Assembly (NCBI GenBank): GCA_028824685.1
Contig: JAPPCZ010000086.1
Location: forward strand, 186,001-250,000
Direction: 5' to 3'
From: Candidatus Poribacteria bacterium
GTDB lineage: Bacteria; Poribacteria; WGA-4E; WGA-3G
Length of the DNA stretch: 64,000 nt
Shown one piece after another: positions 1-8,053 of the stretch; positions within the stretch are counted from its first letter, which is position 1; each line of letters starts with the position of its first letter. The notes beneath the pieces were generated by a model. It was given only the letters and a program-made list of their open reading frames with translations. It was not told where the DNA came from and searched no databases. The translations under genes and the position numbers were made by a program.

Positions 1-253
1 TCATACGAAATGAAAGTTGACCATGAAATTCTTCTTCAAGACCTTGAATGACTTGCAGAAACCAATCATCATTGCGACGCTGATTAGGAAGTGTGTCAAT
101 GCTTGTATGCTCAATTGCAAAAGGTCCGGCAATTGCATCTATGTCAGAAGTACTTCGATTTTCCTTGTCAGGATAAGAAGTAACTGTGAGTTCTGGATAA
201 CCGTGCCTTCGTAGATATTCTATGAAGGCATCAATAACATCATAATCTTGCAA
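1..253 (-). CDS. Hypothetical protein, N-terminal part, truncated by the window edge
   Basis: An open minus-strand frame runs from a TTG at 253-251 to the left edge, about 84 codons, closed upstream by an in-frame TAA. The translation looks genuinely coding, with acidic and aromatic residues and stretches such as DVIDAFIEYLRRHGYPEL and IEHTSIDTLPNQRRNDDWF. No family was recognised. The D-I-D-A-I-A-G-P-F-A-I-E-H pattern could fit a nuclease-like acidic core, but this is only a guess. No ATG is available, so TTG is the likely start, without a strong Shine-Dalgarno site. It lies 42 bases beyond the end of the T5orf172-type gene on the same strand and may be co-transcribed with it. The C-terminus is outside the window. 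Confidence 0.55.
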   Translation of the reverse strand, partial: MQDYDVIDAFIEYLRRHGYPELTVTSYPDKENRSTSDIDAIAGPFAIEHTSIDTLPNQRRNDDWFLQVIQGLEEEFHGQLSFRM

Positions 254-295
254 AGTATTTGTTTGGCTTGCCTTTTCATAAGGTTGTCTTTATCT

Positions 296-1063
296 TTACG
301 ATGGCTGATTAGGTTTTACTCCCAATTCCATCTGAAACGTGATTTGCTGAGCTTCCATAATTGTCAGTAGATGTTGTATCGCCAACCATCCACCTGTTTT
401 TGGGTCTGTTTCTATTAGAAATCTGTACTCCAGTTCTCCATACCCTAGCTCGTCGTTACTAAAAATCCCTTTCGGAATTTTCATCCACTTCATTATCTCC
501 TCTGATGGAAGGTGATGAAGTTCATTTATTTGTATCTCCATATCTCGGTCATTTAGTCCTATATATGCCGCATCCTCCACTATTTCGCTACTGTGATTCT
601 CAAGATACCACATCATTAGATCGAGCAGATATAGATGATCCTTGCTGCCCGGTCCCACCAATGGACGTGTCCATGTCATTGCTGGTATCCGATAAAAATC
701 GTTTGAATTCTCAGGCACCTGCGTCAATAGAAACTTCGCTCTCTGGTTGATAGGATGCTTATTTAGTTCCAAGCGTTCACGACTCTTAGAGTACAGTTCT
801 TTAAGCAATTCTTTTGCCTCATCCACCGAGCACTTAAAGAATTCTCGATTAGAAGCGACACGTTGCTCTACAAGTTTGCTGTGCATTTCACTTTCTAGTC
901 GGATGTACTCTTCAGAAGACAACTCAAAGGCAACCTTAAACGGTGTTGGAATTCCAGTTGAATTTGAAAGATCCTTCGCCCTGATAGAGCCGTTACGAGC
1001 AGTTCTACCAATTTTTATTAGACCTGGCATTGAGTCATTTACCAATATATAGACATAACCCAC
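296..1063 (-). CDS. T5orf172/GIY-YIG-like domain protein
   Basis: About 255 residues. The N-terminus (GYVYILVND...MPGLIKIGRT, then a Gly-Ile-Pro-Thr-Pro-Phe stretch and an HSKL/NREFF segment) matches the T5orf172 (MUG113) version of the GIY-YIG nuclease fold, common in phage and mobile-element proteins. The domain covers roughly residues 1-90; the remaining 165 residues are unrecognised. I place the start at GTG 1063 because a GAGG lies 8 bases upstream and the domain begins immediately there. An upstream in-frame start at 1156 would add an unrelated hydrophobic stretch. Nuclease activity is inferred from the fold only; many members have unknown function. Neighbours are small hypothetical and toxin-antitoxin genes, so this is an accessory region. 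Confidence 0.75.
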   Translation of the reverse strand: MGYVYILVNDSMPGLIKIGRTARNGSIRAKDLSNSTGIPTPFKVAFELSSEEYIRLESEMHSKLVEQRVASNREFFKCSVDEAKELLKELYSKSRERLELNKHPINQRAKFLLTQVPENSNDFYRIPAMTWTRPLVGPGSKDHLYLLDLMMWYLENHSSEIVEDAAYIGLNDRDMEIQINELHHLPSEEIMKWMKIPKGIFSNDELGYGELEYRFLIETDPKTGGWLAIQHLLTIMEAQQITFQMELGVKPNQPS

Positions 1064-1176
1064 AGTGATTACCTCACATTTTGAGAAAAATATGACATAG
1101 TACAGGCATATTGTAATTGAAACGTGTGTCCAGAATAACAGAAATATTCTGTGCAATTCAGTAGAAGTGTAAATCT

Positions 1177-1506
1177 TTATTCTTGTAGGAAATCAACGGC
1201 CTCTGTCAATTCTGATCCACCTACCAAAATCGGCATACCTCGCAGCACACCGCGATTTGGTGTACAGACAAGATAGGTGTTTGACTTAAGTATTGCGATC
1301 ACAAGTTCCCCGTTACGCGGATCAGGTTTCCCTACCTCCACATAATAATCCTCACCATGCTTATGATAGGCAATACTAAAAATACGTCGATCTGAAACAT
1401 CCCATTCTAAGTTTTTTTCCGCAAACTTTTTGATAGATTCCCAGACTTCCTCCGCTTGGGCATCGTCTTTTGCTTTAGGGATAAAAAATTTTACTTCTGC
1501 AGCCAT
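1177..1506 (-). CDS. Conserved hypothetical small protein
   Basis: A 109-residue soluble protein that starts with ATG and has a GAGGA about 6 bases upstream, so the start is well supported. It has no signal peptide, membrane segment or cysteine-rich motif. The sequence alternates predicted helices (AEEVWESIKKFAEKNLEW) and strands (YYVEVGKPD; ELVIAILKSNTYLVCTP), suggesting a compact alpha/beta fold. I do not recognise the family. It sits 114 bases upstream of the T5orf172-type gene and downstream of the toxin-antitoxin pair, all on the minus strand. Confidence 0.7.
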   Translation of the reverse strand: MAAEVKFFIPKAKDDAQAEEVWESIKKFAEKNLEWDVSDRRIFSIAYHKHGEDYYVEVGKPDPRNGELVIAILKSNTYLVCTPNRGVLRGMPILVGGSELTEAVDFLQE

Positions 1507-1634
1507 TTTAGTTCCTCTTGAAAATTAATGCAAGGTGGTTATTAGACGATCTGTCACCTAAATCTGAATCAAATTTAATTTGTTATGACAGTAATACAAT
1601 TGATGATTCTAAAATTGGTGAATATTTTGATCAG

Positions 1635-1982
1635 TTAAGCAGCTATTTCTTCAGTAAGCAGGCGATTTAACAATTCCTCTGACTCAAATAGAGGATCATT
1701 AAACTTCACAGGATCGATTTTCATTTCCTTTGCTTCAAGCGTAAAACTTTTTAAGAGTTCTGATGTAATCACAGTATTTTCTAAATCAAACAAAAAATGA
1801 TTCAATTCTACAAGGTCCGTGTTTATCTTTTCAAAAAATGTTGTTTTGTTTTGTTTTGCTGCATTTACCATACCCTCAATTTCCAATGCTATGACACGTT
1901 TTCGTGTCCGTTCTGATACTTCTTCAAAAATCCCTTCCTCCTTGAGAAAATCATCAAAGTTTCCACCACTATACTTGTTCAT
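1635..1982 (-). CDS. HigA/XRE-type antitoxin, divergent
   Basis: A 115-residue protein. Its N-terminal FDDFLKEEGIFEE motif is typical of antitoxins paired with Gp49-type toxins. The following 40 residues align in pattern with the XRE helix-turn-helix of that family (KQNKTTFFEKINTDLVELNHF up to the ENT.ITSELLKSF helix), but the usual small and polar HTH residues are replaced, so DNA binding may be altered. The C-terminal 35 residues (from about KIDPVKFND) are an extension not usual in the family. The gene overlaps the end of the toxin gene by 14 bases, giving the toxin-first order of higBA-type modules. Its predicted role is to neutralise the toxin and probably repress the shared promoter upstream of the toxin. 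Confidence 0.7.
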   Translation of the reverse strand: MNKYSGGNFDDFLKEEGIFEEVSERTRKRVIALEIEGMVNAAKQNKTTFFEKINTDLVELNHFLFDLENTVITSELLKSFTLEAKEMKIDPVKFNDPLFESEELLNRLLTEEIAA

Positions 1983-2340
1983 GTATATTCCTCCCGCTAT
2001 GCCATAGATTTCTTCGATGGCGTGCCAAATTTAAATCCTTTTGTGATATTTTTTGCGACTTTTTGATAAAGGCGTGCAGCAGAACCATTTCGTTATCTCC
2101 GATTGTGAACAATACCCGTGCAATGCGTCCTGCACTGATATGACTGCGAACTTCCCATAAACTGTTTTCTGTTTTTTTAACAAGAGGCATGCCCAAGGGC
2201 CAGCAAAATTGCACCAATTGTATATCTCCGCCGATTGTTTTTCTATCTGTCTTATCAAGATTTTTGAGCCATTGCTGTACAGGTGCCCGTCCAGAATCAG
2301 TATGAAAGAAGATAACATTAAGAATAGGTTCATCGTTCAT
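1969..2340 (-). CDS. Gp49-like (DUF891) toxin of a type II toxin-antitoxin pair
   Basis: A 123-residue RelE/HigB-superfamily protein. The pattern PVQQWLKNLDKTDRKTI, then the G-MPLVKK turn, LWEVRSHISAGRIARVLF and VLLHAFIKKSQKI, followed by a basic helix ending LARHRR, is characteristic of phage Gp49-like proteins. These act as ribosome-dependent mRNA interferases in characterised members. The start is ATG at 2340 with no clear Shine-Dalgarno site. The coding end overlaps the antitoxin start by 14 bases, implying coupled translation. Toxicity itself is inferred from the family. The paired genes lie in an accessory region beside an isochorismatase/peptidase operon. Confidence 0.82.
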   Translation of the reverse strand: MNDEPILNVIFFHTDSGRAPVQQWLKNLDKTDRKTIGGDIQLVQFCWPLGMPLVKKTENSLWEVRSHISAGRIARVLFTIGDNEMVLLHAFIKKSQKISQKDLNLARHRRNLWHSGRNIHEQV

Positions 2341-2539
2341 AAAAATACATGGGTTGATATCAGATAAACTACCACCGATTCAAACTTGGCACATGAGGTA
2401 AAACTTACGATTTACCTTATTGATAGTGTAACAGATTAACAATGATTTTGCAAAGTAAAACGGGCGCATCTGTATCCACCCGTTTGTTGGTTGAGCAAGA
2501 TAACTATTACATTCCAACGTCAATGCGCATCTACTACAA

Positions 2540-3319
2540 TTACTCTGGTAGTCTGTCAACTGCTGCAAAGAAATCGGCATTTGAGGCACTAAACCCATAC
2601 TGCTGTTCTACCTCCCGAATTGCTATCTCTGTGGTAAAAAGATTGTCGTAAGTATCAGGAAATTCCACACCTGTGGTGGCATCGCGGAGCAGAATAATGT
2701 TGTACCCATACCTTGACATAGAACGGATACCGTAATCCCTCCCTAAAACACACCAATTCGTTGCAAAACCAGCAAAGATAAGATGTAAGATTTGCCGTTC
2801 CTCAAGTAATTCATGCAACTGCTGTCCTGTTGCAATGACAAACTCATCCTCTTTCACGTCAATGGCTGGGGACATAGAGAGTTGTGAAGCGAGTTTATCC
2901 CAATGGATGCCGATACCCGGTGGTTGACTACGGGGGCCACGGTAAACAGCGTAGTCACCCTCTCGACCTCGGAAATCAGAGGGTGGCCACGCTGAAGGTG
3001 TAGCGGGTTCTGGCGGTTTGTGCCGTTTGAGTTGCGGATATTGTGCCGCTACTGATGGCGAAGGGGCATGAACGATTGTTAAACCCGCTTTCCTCGCAGC
3101 ATCTATCACTGGTACAACACAATCAACGGTTACCTGCTTTGCGCGTTCTATCCAAGTTTCAATGAAATGCACGTTCCACAAATCAACGAGAACCAAAGCA
3201 GTTTTCGCAATCGGCAACGGCATTTCAAATTCACGGCGGATGAAAGCAGTTTCACGACAAGGCACATCTGCTGGTGTGCTATCTTGAAAATATCGGACTT
3301 GCAGATTCAACTTTTTCAC
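2540..3319 (-). CDS. Isochorismatase-family cysteine hydrolase
   Basis: A 259-residue alpha/beta hydrolase of the isochorismatase-like superfamily. Visible features are the first strand with its catalytic-type Asp (ALVLVDLWN, Asp46) and the nucleophile region GFATNWCVLGRD with a single Cys. The usual Lys of the triad is not obvious. Substrates in this superfamily range from isochorismate to nicotinamide and N-carbamoyl compounds, and the sequence does not tell which is used. The start is GTG at 3319, overlapping the TGA of the preceding M16 gene (GTGA), so translation is probably coupled. Being third in an operon with two peptidase-family genes suggests a role in amide or peptide-derived nitrogen use, but that is speculative. 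Confidence 0.8.
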   Translation of the reverse strand: MKKLNLQVRYFQDSTPADVPCRETAFIRREFEMPLPIAKTALVLVDLWNVHFIETWIERAKQVTVDCVVPVIDAARKAGLTIVHAPSPSVAAQYPQLKRHKPPEPATPSAWPPSDFRGREGDYAVYRGPRSQPPGIGIHWDKLASQLSMSPAIDVKEDEFVIATGQQLHELLEERQILHLIFAGFATNWCVLGRDYGIRSMSRYGYNIILLRDATTGVEFPDTYDNLFTTEIAIREVEQQYGFSASNADFFAAVDRLPE

Positions 3320-5463
3320 TCAGGCACCTCAAAAAGTGATTCCTCAAGTTCAGTATTTAACTTGACACTTTTGATACGATTATCAGTGTAAAGTTGCCCA
3401 TTGACATTTTGCACAACTTGGAAGGCGAATTGAACACCTTCCACATCCCGAAAATCAGAAAACATAGTTTCTTTGTCCATTGTTGCACCTTGCTCAGTTT
3501 CGCGAAATGCTAATTTAACCACATAATGTGTTTCATTACTAATGAAGACTTTAACCATTTCACCTGAAGGTTGTTTGACAAGTAAAATCGAAGCAGGTTT
3601 TCCGTCCACTTCTTCCGTTCCTGCGTATTGAACCGGGATATCGTTCTCTGTAAGGTGTAGCAGAAGTGGGACCGTGTCTCTGAAAATAGCATCATTCAGG
3701 GAGGTTGTCATTTCGGGAGGTAACGGTTGCACGCCCATTGCGGAGACGGCATAACCCGCTTTGCCATCAAACAAAATACTAATTTCGCCTTGAGGTGTAA
3801 CGATATTTTGCCGCATTTTATCCGGATAGACCTGGTATAGGACAACTTTCAAATCCATTTGTCCCATTGGCGTATTAGTGGTAGTCAGCATATCTGCTAC
3901 AACATTTTTCACTGCTTTCAATTTCTCAATTCCACCGTGTGCTTCAACAGATGCAGCAACGATTTCTTTGGCTTTGACAACATCTGCCTCACTCGCTTCA
4001 GGGATCGGTTCTGCAGGTGGTGGTTCCGGTTGTTTGATTTTAATCTCATTGACATCTCCGAATTCGTTCAAAGGTCGGTCAAAGTTATCCTGATTTCCGA
4101 CAGTGACGATCGTAAGTGCGTCGGGATGGAGATATTTTTGAGCAACAGCCTGCACATCTTCCGCTGTGACCTTCGCGATGTTGTTTGTGTAGGTTTCAAG
4201 GAAGTCTGGTGCGAATCCGCGATATGCCAGCATCATCTGCTGAAAAGCGATTTGAGAACTACTTTCAAATCCGAAAACAAACGAATTGATGAGTGAATCT
4301 TTAGTGCGCTGTAGTTCTTCTTGAGACACTGGGTTTTCACGTAGGTCACGAATTATGCTGATGATGAGCGAAATTGCTTCAGCAGTTTTTTCTGAACGTG
4401 TTTGGGAATACGCGAACCATTCCCCTGGGTTGGTATAGAAGCTTGTTTGCATAAGACTTCCAACCATATAGGCAAGACCGTGTTTTTCACGTACTTCCTT
4501 CATTAAACGAGAGGTAAAGCCACCTTCACCTAAAATGTCATTCATCACACGGAGCGCAAAGAAATCAGGAAAGTCGGGGGTACGCTTGATGCCGAAATGT
4601 CCAATCAACATTGTAGTCTGCGGTAGGTCTTTAAGTATATAGTTGACAGAAGGTTTTGGTGCGTTTTCAACGTCAGCAATGTGTGGAAATTCTATTTCAC
4701 TGTTTTCCCAACCCTCAAACGTTTTTTCGAGTTGTGCAATCAAAGTTTCTGTCACAAAATCGCCAGTAATTGCAAGCATGACATTATTGGGCTGATAGTA
4801 TTTGGCATGGAACGCTTTGAGATCGTCTACAGCGATACTCTCTACGTTCTCAATTTCAGAATACCAACCGAATGGATGATCCTTTCCATATAGAATCTCG
4901 GAGAAGTTCCGCCATGCTAATTGGATCGGATTGTCGTTCCGCCTGCGAATAGCTTCAATCCCTTGCTGTTTGCGAAGTTCAAGTTTTTCTTCGCGGAATG
5001 CCGGGTTTCGTAAAACGTCAGCAAAGATTTCTAATCCTTTTTCAATATCTTCTGCCATCGTTGAAAGGCTCACCGTCCCGTATTCAGGAGACATACCGAC
5101 CTCAACGGAAGCAGCCATAGATTCCAATTCTTCGTTCAATGCATCCGGTTCACGTGACATTGTGCCGCCAGTTCGCATGACACTTGCACAAATAGATGCT
5201 AAACCTATTTTTTCTGCGGGATCGTAGATGGTACCTGTTTTGACAAGTCCACTGATGTCAAATACCGGCAACTCGTGGTCCTCAAGTAGATAAAGCGTCA
5301 TGCCGTTTGACAGCATTCGCTTCTCTGGAACTGGGGGATTAAATTGTATCGGTTCAAATGTCAGTTCTTCATGCGGTTTAGAACATAACGGCAGGCTGCC
5401 CGAGACGATAAAACAAGTGATAAGAACGCATAAGAAAAGTTTTTTCGTAATCTGTTTCTGCAT
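3316..5463 (-). CDS. M16 peptidase-family protein without HxxEH, with C-terminal extra domain
   Basis: A 715-residue exported protein with a signal peptide (hydrophobic LFLCVLITCFIVSGSLPLC). Residues of about 45-470 form two M16 (pitrilysin/insulinase-like) domains. Where active enzymes have HxxEH, this one has LASICASVM, so it should be the non-catalytic partner, as in heterodimeric processing peptidases. The first M16 half keeps the YYQPNNVMLAITGDF strand and the second the SRLMKEVREKHGLAY motif. Residues of about 500-715 form an additional beta-rich domain (KAKEIVAASVEAHGGIEKLK...), resembling LolA/outer-membrane-lipoprotein-sorting-like modules attached to other M16 proteins. The ATG overlaps the TAA of the upstream catalytic M16 gene by one base, supporting co-translation of the pair. 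Confidence 0.88.
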   Translation of the reverse strand: MQKQITKKLFLCVLITCFIVSGSLPLCSKPHEELTFEPIQFNPPVPEKRMLSNGMTLYLLEDHELPVFDISGLVKTGTIYDPAEKIGLASICASVMRTGGTMSREPDALNEELESMAASVEVGMSPEYGTVSLSTMAEDIEKGLEIFADVLRNPAFREEKLELRKQQGIEAIRRRNDNPIQLAWRNFSEILYGKDHPFGWYSEIENVESIAVDDLKAFHAKYYQPNNVMLAITGDFVTETLIAQLEKTFEGWENSEIEFPHIADVENAPKPSVNYILKDLPQTTMLIGHFGIKRTPDFPDFFALRVMNDILGEGGFTSRLMKEVREKHGLAYMVGSLMQTSFYTNPGEWFAYSQTRSEKTAEAISLIISIIRDLRENPVSQEELQRTKDSLINSFVFGFESSSQIAFQQMMLAYRGFAPDFLETYTNNIAKVTAEDVQAVAQKYLHPDALTIVTVGNQDNFDRPLNEFGDVNEIKIKQPEPPPAEPIPEASEADVVKAKEIVAASVEAHGGIEKLKAVKNVVADMLTTTNTPMGQMDLKVVLYQVYPDKMRQNIVTPQGEISILFDGKAGYAVSAMGVQPLPPEMTTSLNDAIFRDTVPLLLHLTENDIPVQYAGTEEVDGKPASILLVKQPSGEMVKVFISNETHYVVKLAFRETEQGATMDKETMFSDFRDVEGVQFAFQVVQNVNGQLYTDNRIKSVKLNTELEESLFEVPE

Positions 5464-6980
5464 TATTCACTATCCTCCATGTCGGTACTTTCAGATGCTA
5501 TAGGTTCCTTTTTAACAAGCGTAGCGACGGTACGGTTGCTCTTTTTAAAATAGGTTTGCGCTACTCTCATGATGTCATCAGTTGTGATTTCATACATCTT
5601 TTTCCGCCAGTTGAGTATGTAGCGCCAGTCGCCAGCAATACCTTCATAGAAAGCAAGTTGATTTGCCATACCGGCGTTTGAACTTAGTGCACGGACGAAA
5701 CTTGCATCAATCTGTTTAAGGATACGTTTAAATTCCTTTTCCGCGACGGGTTCCGTCTTCAGTCTTTCCAGTTGAGTGTAAATTGCTTCCTCCACATCTG
5801 CAGTCGTGTGAGGGGAGCGAGGGGTTGCACTCACCACAAAGAGATTATCGTAACGTGCACCGGGATATCCGTTCAGAGAATCTACAGAAACGGCTATGCC
5901 TTCTTCAACGATGTTTTTGTAAAATCGGGAGGTTCGTCCATCCGAGAGGATAGCACTGATCATATCCAGCACGTAATCGTCAAAATGCGGGATTGTCGGT
6001 TTATGGAATCCGATCATCATCTGCGGTTCAGCGTCAAATTCAACCTCAATCCGACGTTCACCTTCTTGTGCAGGTTCACGAACGGTAACCTCATCAGGAA
6101 GCGGTTGTGATGGAATATCACCAAAATATTTTTCGATGAGTTTGATGGTTTTTTCGACATTAATATCTCCAACAATAACCATCACGAAGTTATTGGGTGC
6201 GTAGTGGATACGGAAAAATTCCTCTGCTTTCTTTCTATTGAGCATTGCGATGTCTGAGGGCCATCCAATAATTGGCATACCGTAGGGATGCGCAGTGAAG
6301 GAGGCAGCCATGAACTGTTCATATAACTTGCCACCCGGGCGTGTTTCCACAACCATCCGGCGCTCCTCTTTGACGGCTTCGCGTTCGACATAAAACTCGC
6401 GTAGCACAGCGTTTTTGAGACGGTCGGATTCAAGCATTGCCCACAATTCTAATTTGTTAGAAGGTAGTTCCACTGTGTAAATCGTATAGTCAACAGAAGT
6501 ACCCGCGTTGAATCCAGTGCTGCCGTGTTGCGTATAGATTTCAGTGTATTCACCAGAGACAATCCATTCCTTCGCGGCTTCTTGTTGCGTTTTAAGTGCC
6601 GCTTCCAATTCTGCGATTTTTTCTGCGTCTGCTTTTGTGCCTTTGGCACGTTCTATGTCTAACGCGTCACCTATTTTATCAATTTCGGCAAGCACGCTCT
6701 TCTCTTTTTCATAGTCTGTTGTGCCTATTGTTTTAGTGCCTTTGAACAACATGTGTTCAAGCATGTGTGCGATGCCGCGCGCATCGTCAGATTCATCTAC
6801 GGAACCTGCTTTGAAGAGAATGTATGGCGCGACGGTCGGTGAGGTGTGACGTTCAATCATCAATAGTTTTAGACCGTTGGGGTAAGTGTGTTCTACCACC
6901 CGGTCTGCAAGGTTTTGGGCTGATACTATTCCATGTAATGCCACAAGGAAGAGAATCAGCAGATAACGTATCTGTTTCAT
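5463..6980 (-). CDS. M16 family zinc metallopeptidase, catalytic subunit
   Basis: About 505 residues from ATG 6980, which directly precedes a signal peptide (MKQIRYLLILFLVALHGIVSAQ). A TTG further upstream at 7067 would bury that signal, so it is not used. The zinc motif HMLEH is present, followed by a distal glutamate in REAVKEERRMVVE, so this is the active member. A roughly 60-residue charged, probably coiled-coil insertion (ERAKGTKADAEKIAELEAAL) follows the HxxEH helix. The C-terminal M16 half carries the FDDYVLDMISAILSDGRTSR segment. Predicted role is peptide degradation in the periplasm as a heterodimer with the next gene, which lacks the zinc ligands. It is first in the operon, and the intergenic region upstream holds no recognised promoter. 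Confidence 0.9.
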   Translation of the reverse strand: MKQIRYLLILFLVALHGIVSAQNLADRVVEHTYPNGLKLLMIERHTSPTVAPYILFKAGSVDESDDARGIAHMLEHMLFKGTKTIGTTDYEKEKSVLAEIDKIGDALDIERAKGTKADAEKIAELEAALKTQQEAAKEWIVSGEYTEIYTQHGSTGFNAGTSVDYTIYTVELPSNKLELWAMLESDRLKNAVLREFYVEREAVKEERRMVVETRPGGKLYEQFMAASFTAHPYGMPIIGWPSDIAMLNRKKAEEFFRIHYAPNNFVMVIVGDINVEKTIKLIEKYFGDIPSQPLPDEVTVREPAQEGERRIEVEFDAEPQMMIGFHKPTIPHFDDYVLDMISAILSDGRTSRFYKNIVEEGIAVSVDSLNGYPGARYDNLFVVSATPRSPHTTADVEEAIYTQLERLKTEPVAEKEFKRILKQIDASFVRALSSNAGMANQLAFYEGIAGDWRYILNWRKKMYEITTDDIMRVAQTYFKKSNRTVATLVKKEPIASESTDMEDSE

Positions 6981-7207
6981 TTCTATATTACGGCATCTTT
7001 TCTTAATTAGTGCATAAACCAACAATGCCGTTCCTTTCTGATGTTTTGTATAACCAATAATTATCAATTCATTTTACTACTCACGATAATTTCATACACG
7101 ATTGTTGAATATAAGAGACGTAATAAATTGCGCGACTACAAACTCAATAAACGCTAAAAAAGCATGTATGGACTCGGTGTGAATTAAAATCATGTGCAAG
7201 AATAAAA

Positions 7208-7234
7208 GAAGCCCCGACAGAAAATCGGAGCTTC
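7208..7234 (-). terminator. Rho-independent terminator after the rubredoxin-like gene
   Basis: A 10-bp inverted repeat (GAAGCCCCGA / TCGGAGCTTC, one G-U pair in the transcript) with a 7-base loop starts 8 bases past the stop codon of the minus-strand rubredoxin-like gene. It is followed in transcript sense by a T-rich run (TTTTATT), fitting an intrinsic terminator. Confidence 0.75.
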
Positions 7235-7241
7235 CAATTTC

Positions 7242-7499
7242 TTACTCTTTCTGAAGGTCACCAAGTAAACCAACCAAAGCGAATCGGATGTGTGAGGAGA
7301 GAGCAGAATTCTCAGCCCGAAGGTCAGCGCCTTCTTCGTCTGGATACATGACATGTGCTGCTACAGCACGTTTTACCCATCTTTCTGCTCTGTCATCGTA
7401 AGGGATATATTTCTCTTTGGGTGCGGTGCAAGCCGGACACTCGTCTGGCGGTTCATCCGCTTCTTTCCACAAATAACCGCATGCGATACAAACAAACAT
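7242..7499 (-). CDS. Rubredoxin-like small metal-binding protein
   Basis: An 85-residue protein with two CxxC knuckles (CIACGYLW near the N-terminus and CPAC about 15 residues later), the iron-binding pattern of rubredoxin and of the rubrerythrin C-terminal domain. The PPDECPACTAPKEKY stretch is close to rubredoxin-like domains of rubrerythrins. About 45 further residues (ERWVKRAVAAHVMY to the C-terminus) form a helical extension with no recognised role. ATG 7499 has AAGGA 7 bases upstream. Predicted function is electron transfer or metal binding, perhaps with an oxidative-stress partner elsewhere. It is monocistronic: a terminator follows and a 550-base spacer precedes it. Confidence 0.8.
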   Translation of the reverse strand: MFVCIACGYLWKEADEPPDECPACTAPKEKYIPYDDRAERWVKRAVAAHVMYPDEEGADLRAENSALSSHIRFALVGLLGDLQKE

Positions 7500-7693
7500 T
7501 GCAATTTCCTTTCATTTAAAGCACTATGTGCGTCTACAATCTATAAAAAATCAAAATCTCAATATCGCCATTTTAGCAAATTTCGGTTTGAGATGCAACG
7601 TTTAATTGTATAATGCCCAGAGGGTTTTAATTTTCGGTTTTTTATCCGTTCAAGTCATAAAGTCGCGATTCGGAGATCGTTATTACATAAAAT

Positions 7694-7729
7694 CATACCG
7701 TACGGTATGTTTTTTCATACCACGGTATG
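7694..7729. promoter_or_regulatory. Pair of CATACC/GGTATG palindromes, possible operator
   Basis: A perfect 16-base palindrome CATACCGTACGGTATG (7694-7709) is followed 6 bases later by a second, CATACC-AC-GGTATG (7716-7729). Two closely spaced copies of the same half-sites suggest a dimeric-regulator operator. They lie about 200 bases upstream of the rubredoxin-like gene. Confidence 0.4.
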
Positions 7730-7742
7730 TTTTCTAAATTCG

Positions 7743-7773
7743 CTATAAACCCAGTCTCTGTATGGGTTTATAG
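7743..7773. repeat. 11-bp inverted repeat in the 7500-8053 spacer
   Basis: The arms CTATAAACCCA and TGGGTTTATAG are perfectly complementary around a 9-base loop. The rest of the 550-base spacer is T-rich on the plus strand and contains no convincing gene; short plus-strand frames there have no supported start or family. The hairpin could be a structural element or a degenerate member of the dispersed repeats. Confidence 0.5.
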
Positions 7774-8053
7774 GTGTTTTTCTTATTTTGGGAAAAATTT
7801 TAATTTTTATATTTTTCCTCTGTATGAGGAACACGGTTTTTCTCTTGAGCAGGTTGTGCTGCATATTTTTGGTCTGTTTGTTTTTATGTATGGGAGATCG
7901 GTTTTGTTTTCATACTGATATTATACCTGTTTCTGTGTGGTGCTCAGAAGTTTTTGTGGTTTTCGGAACAATAGATATCCAATATATTTCCAATAAGTTT
8001 GCAGGAAAAGTTGGGACTGATGCGTTTTTTGCATTTCGGCTGCCTGTGAACTA

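Noticed and set aside
3859..4296. Plus-strand 145-codon frame inside the M16 region
   Set aside because: Low-complexity Cys/Phe-rich translation typical of antisense frames; the minus-strand M16 protein explains the DNA.
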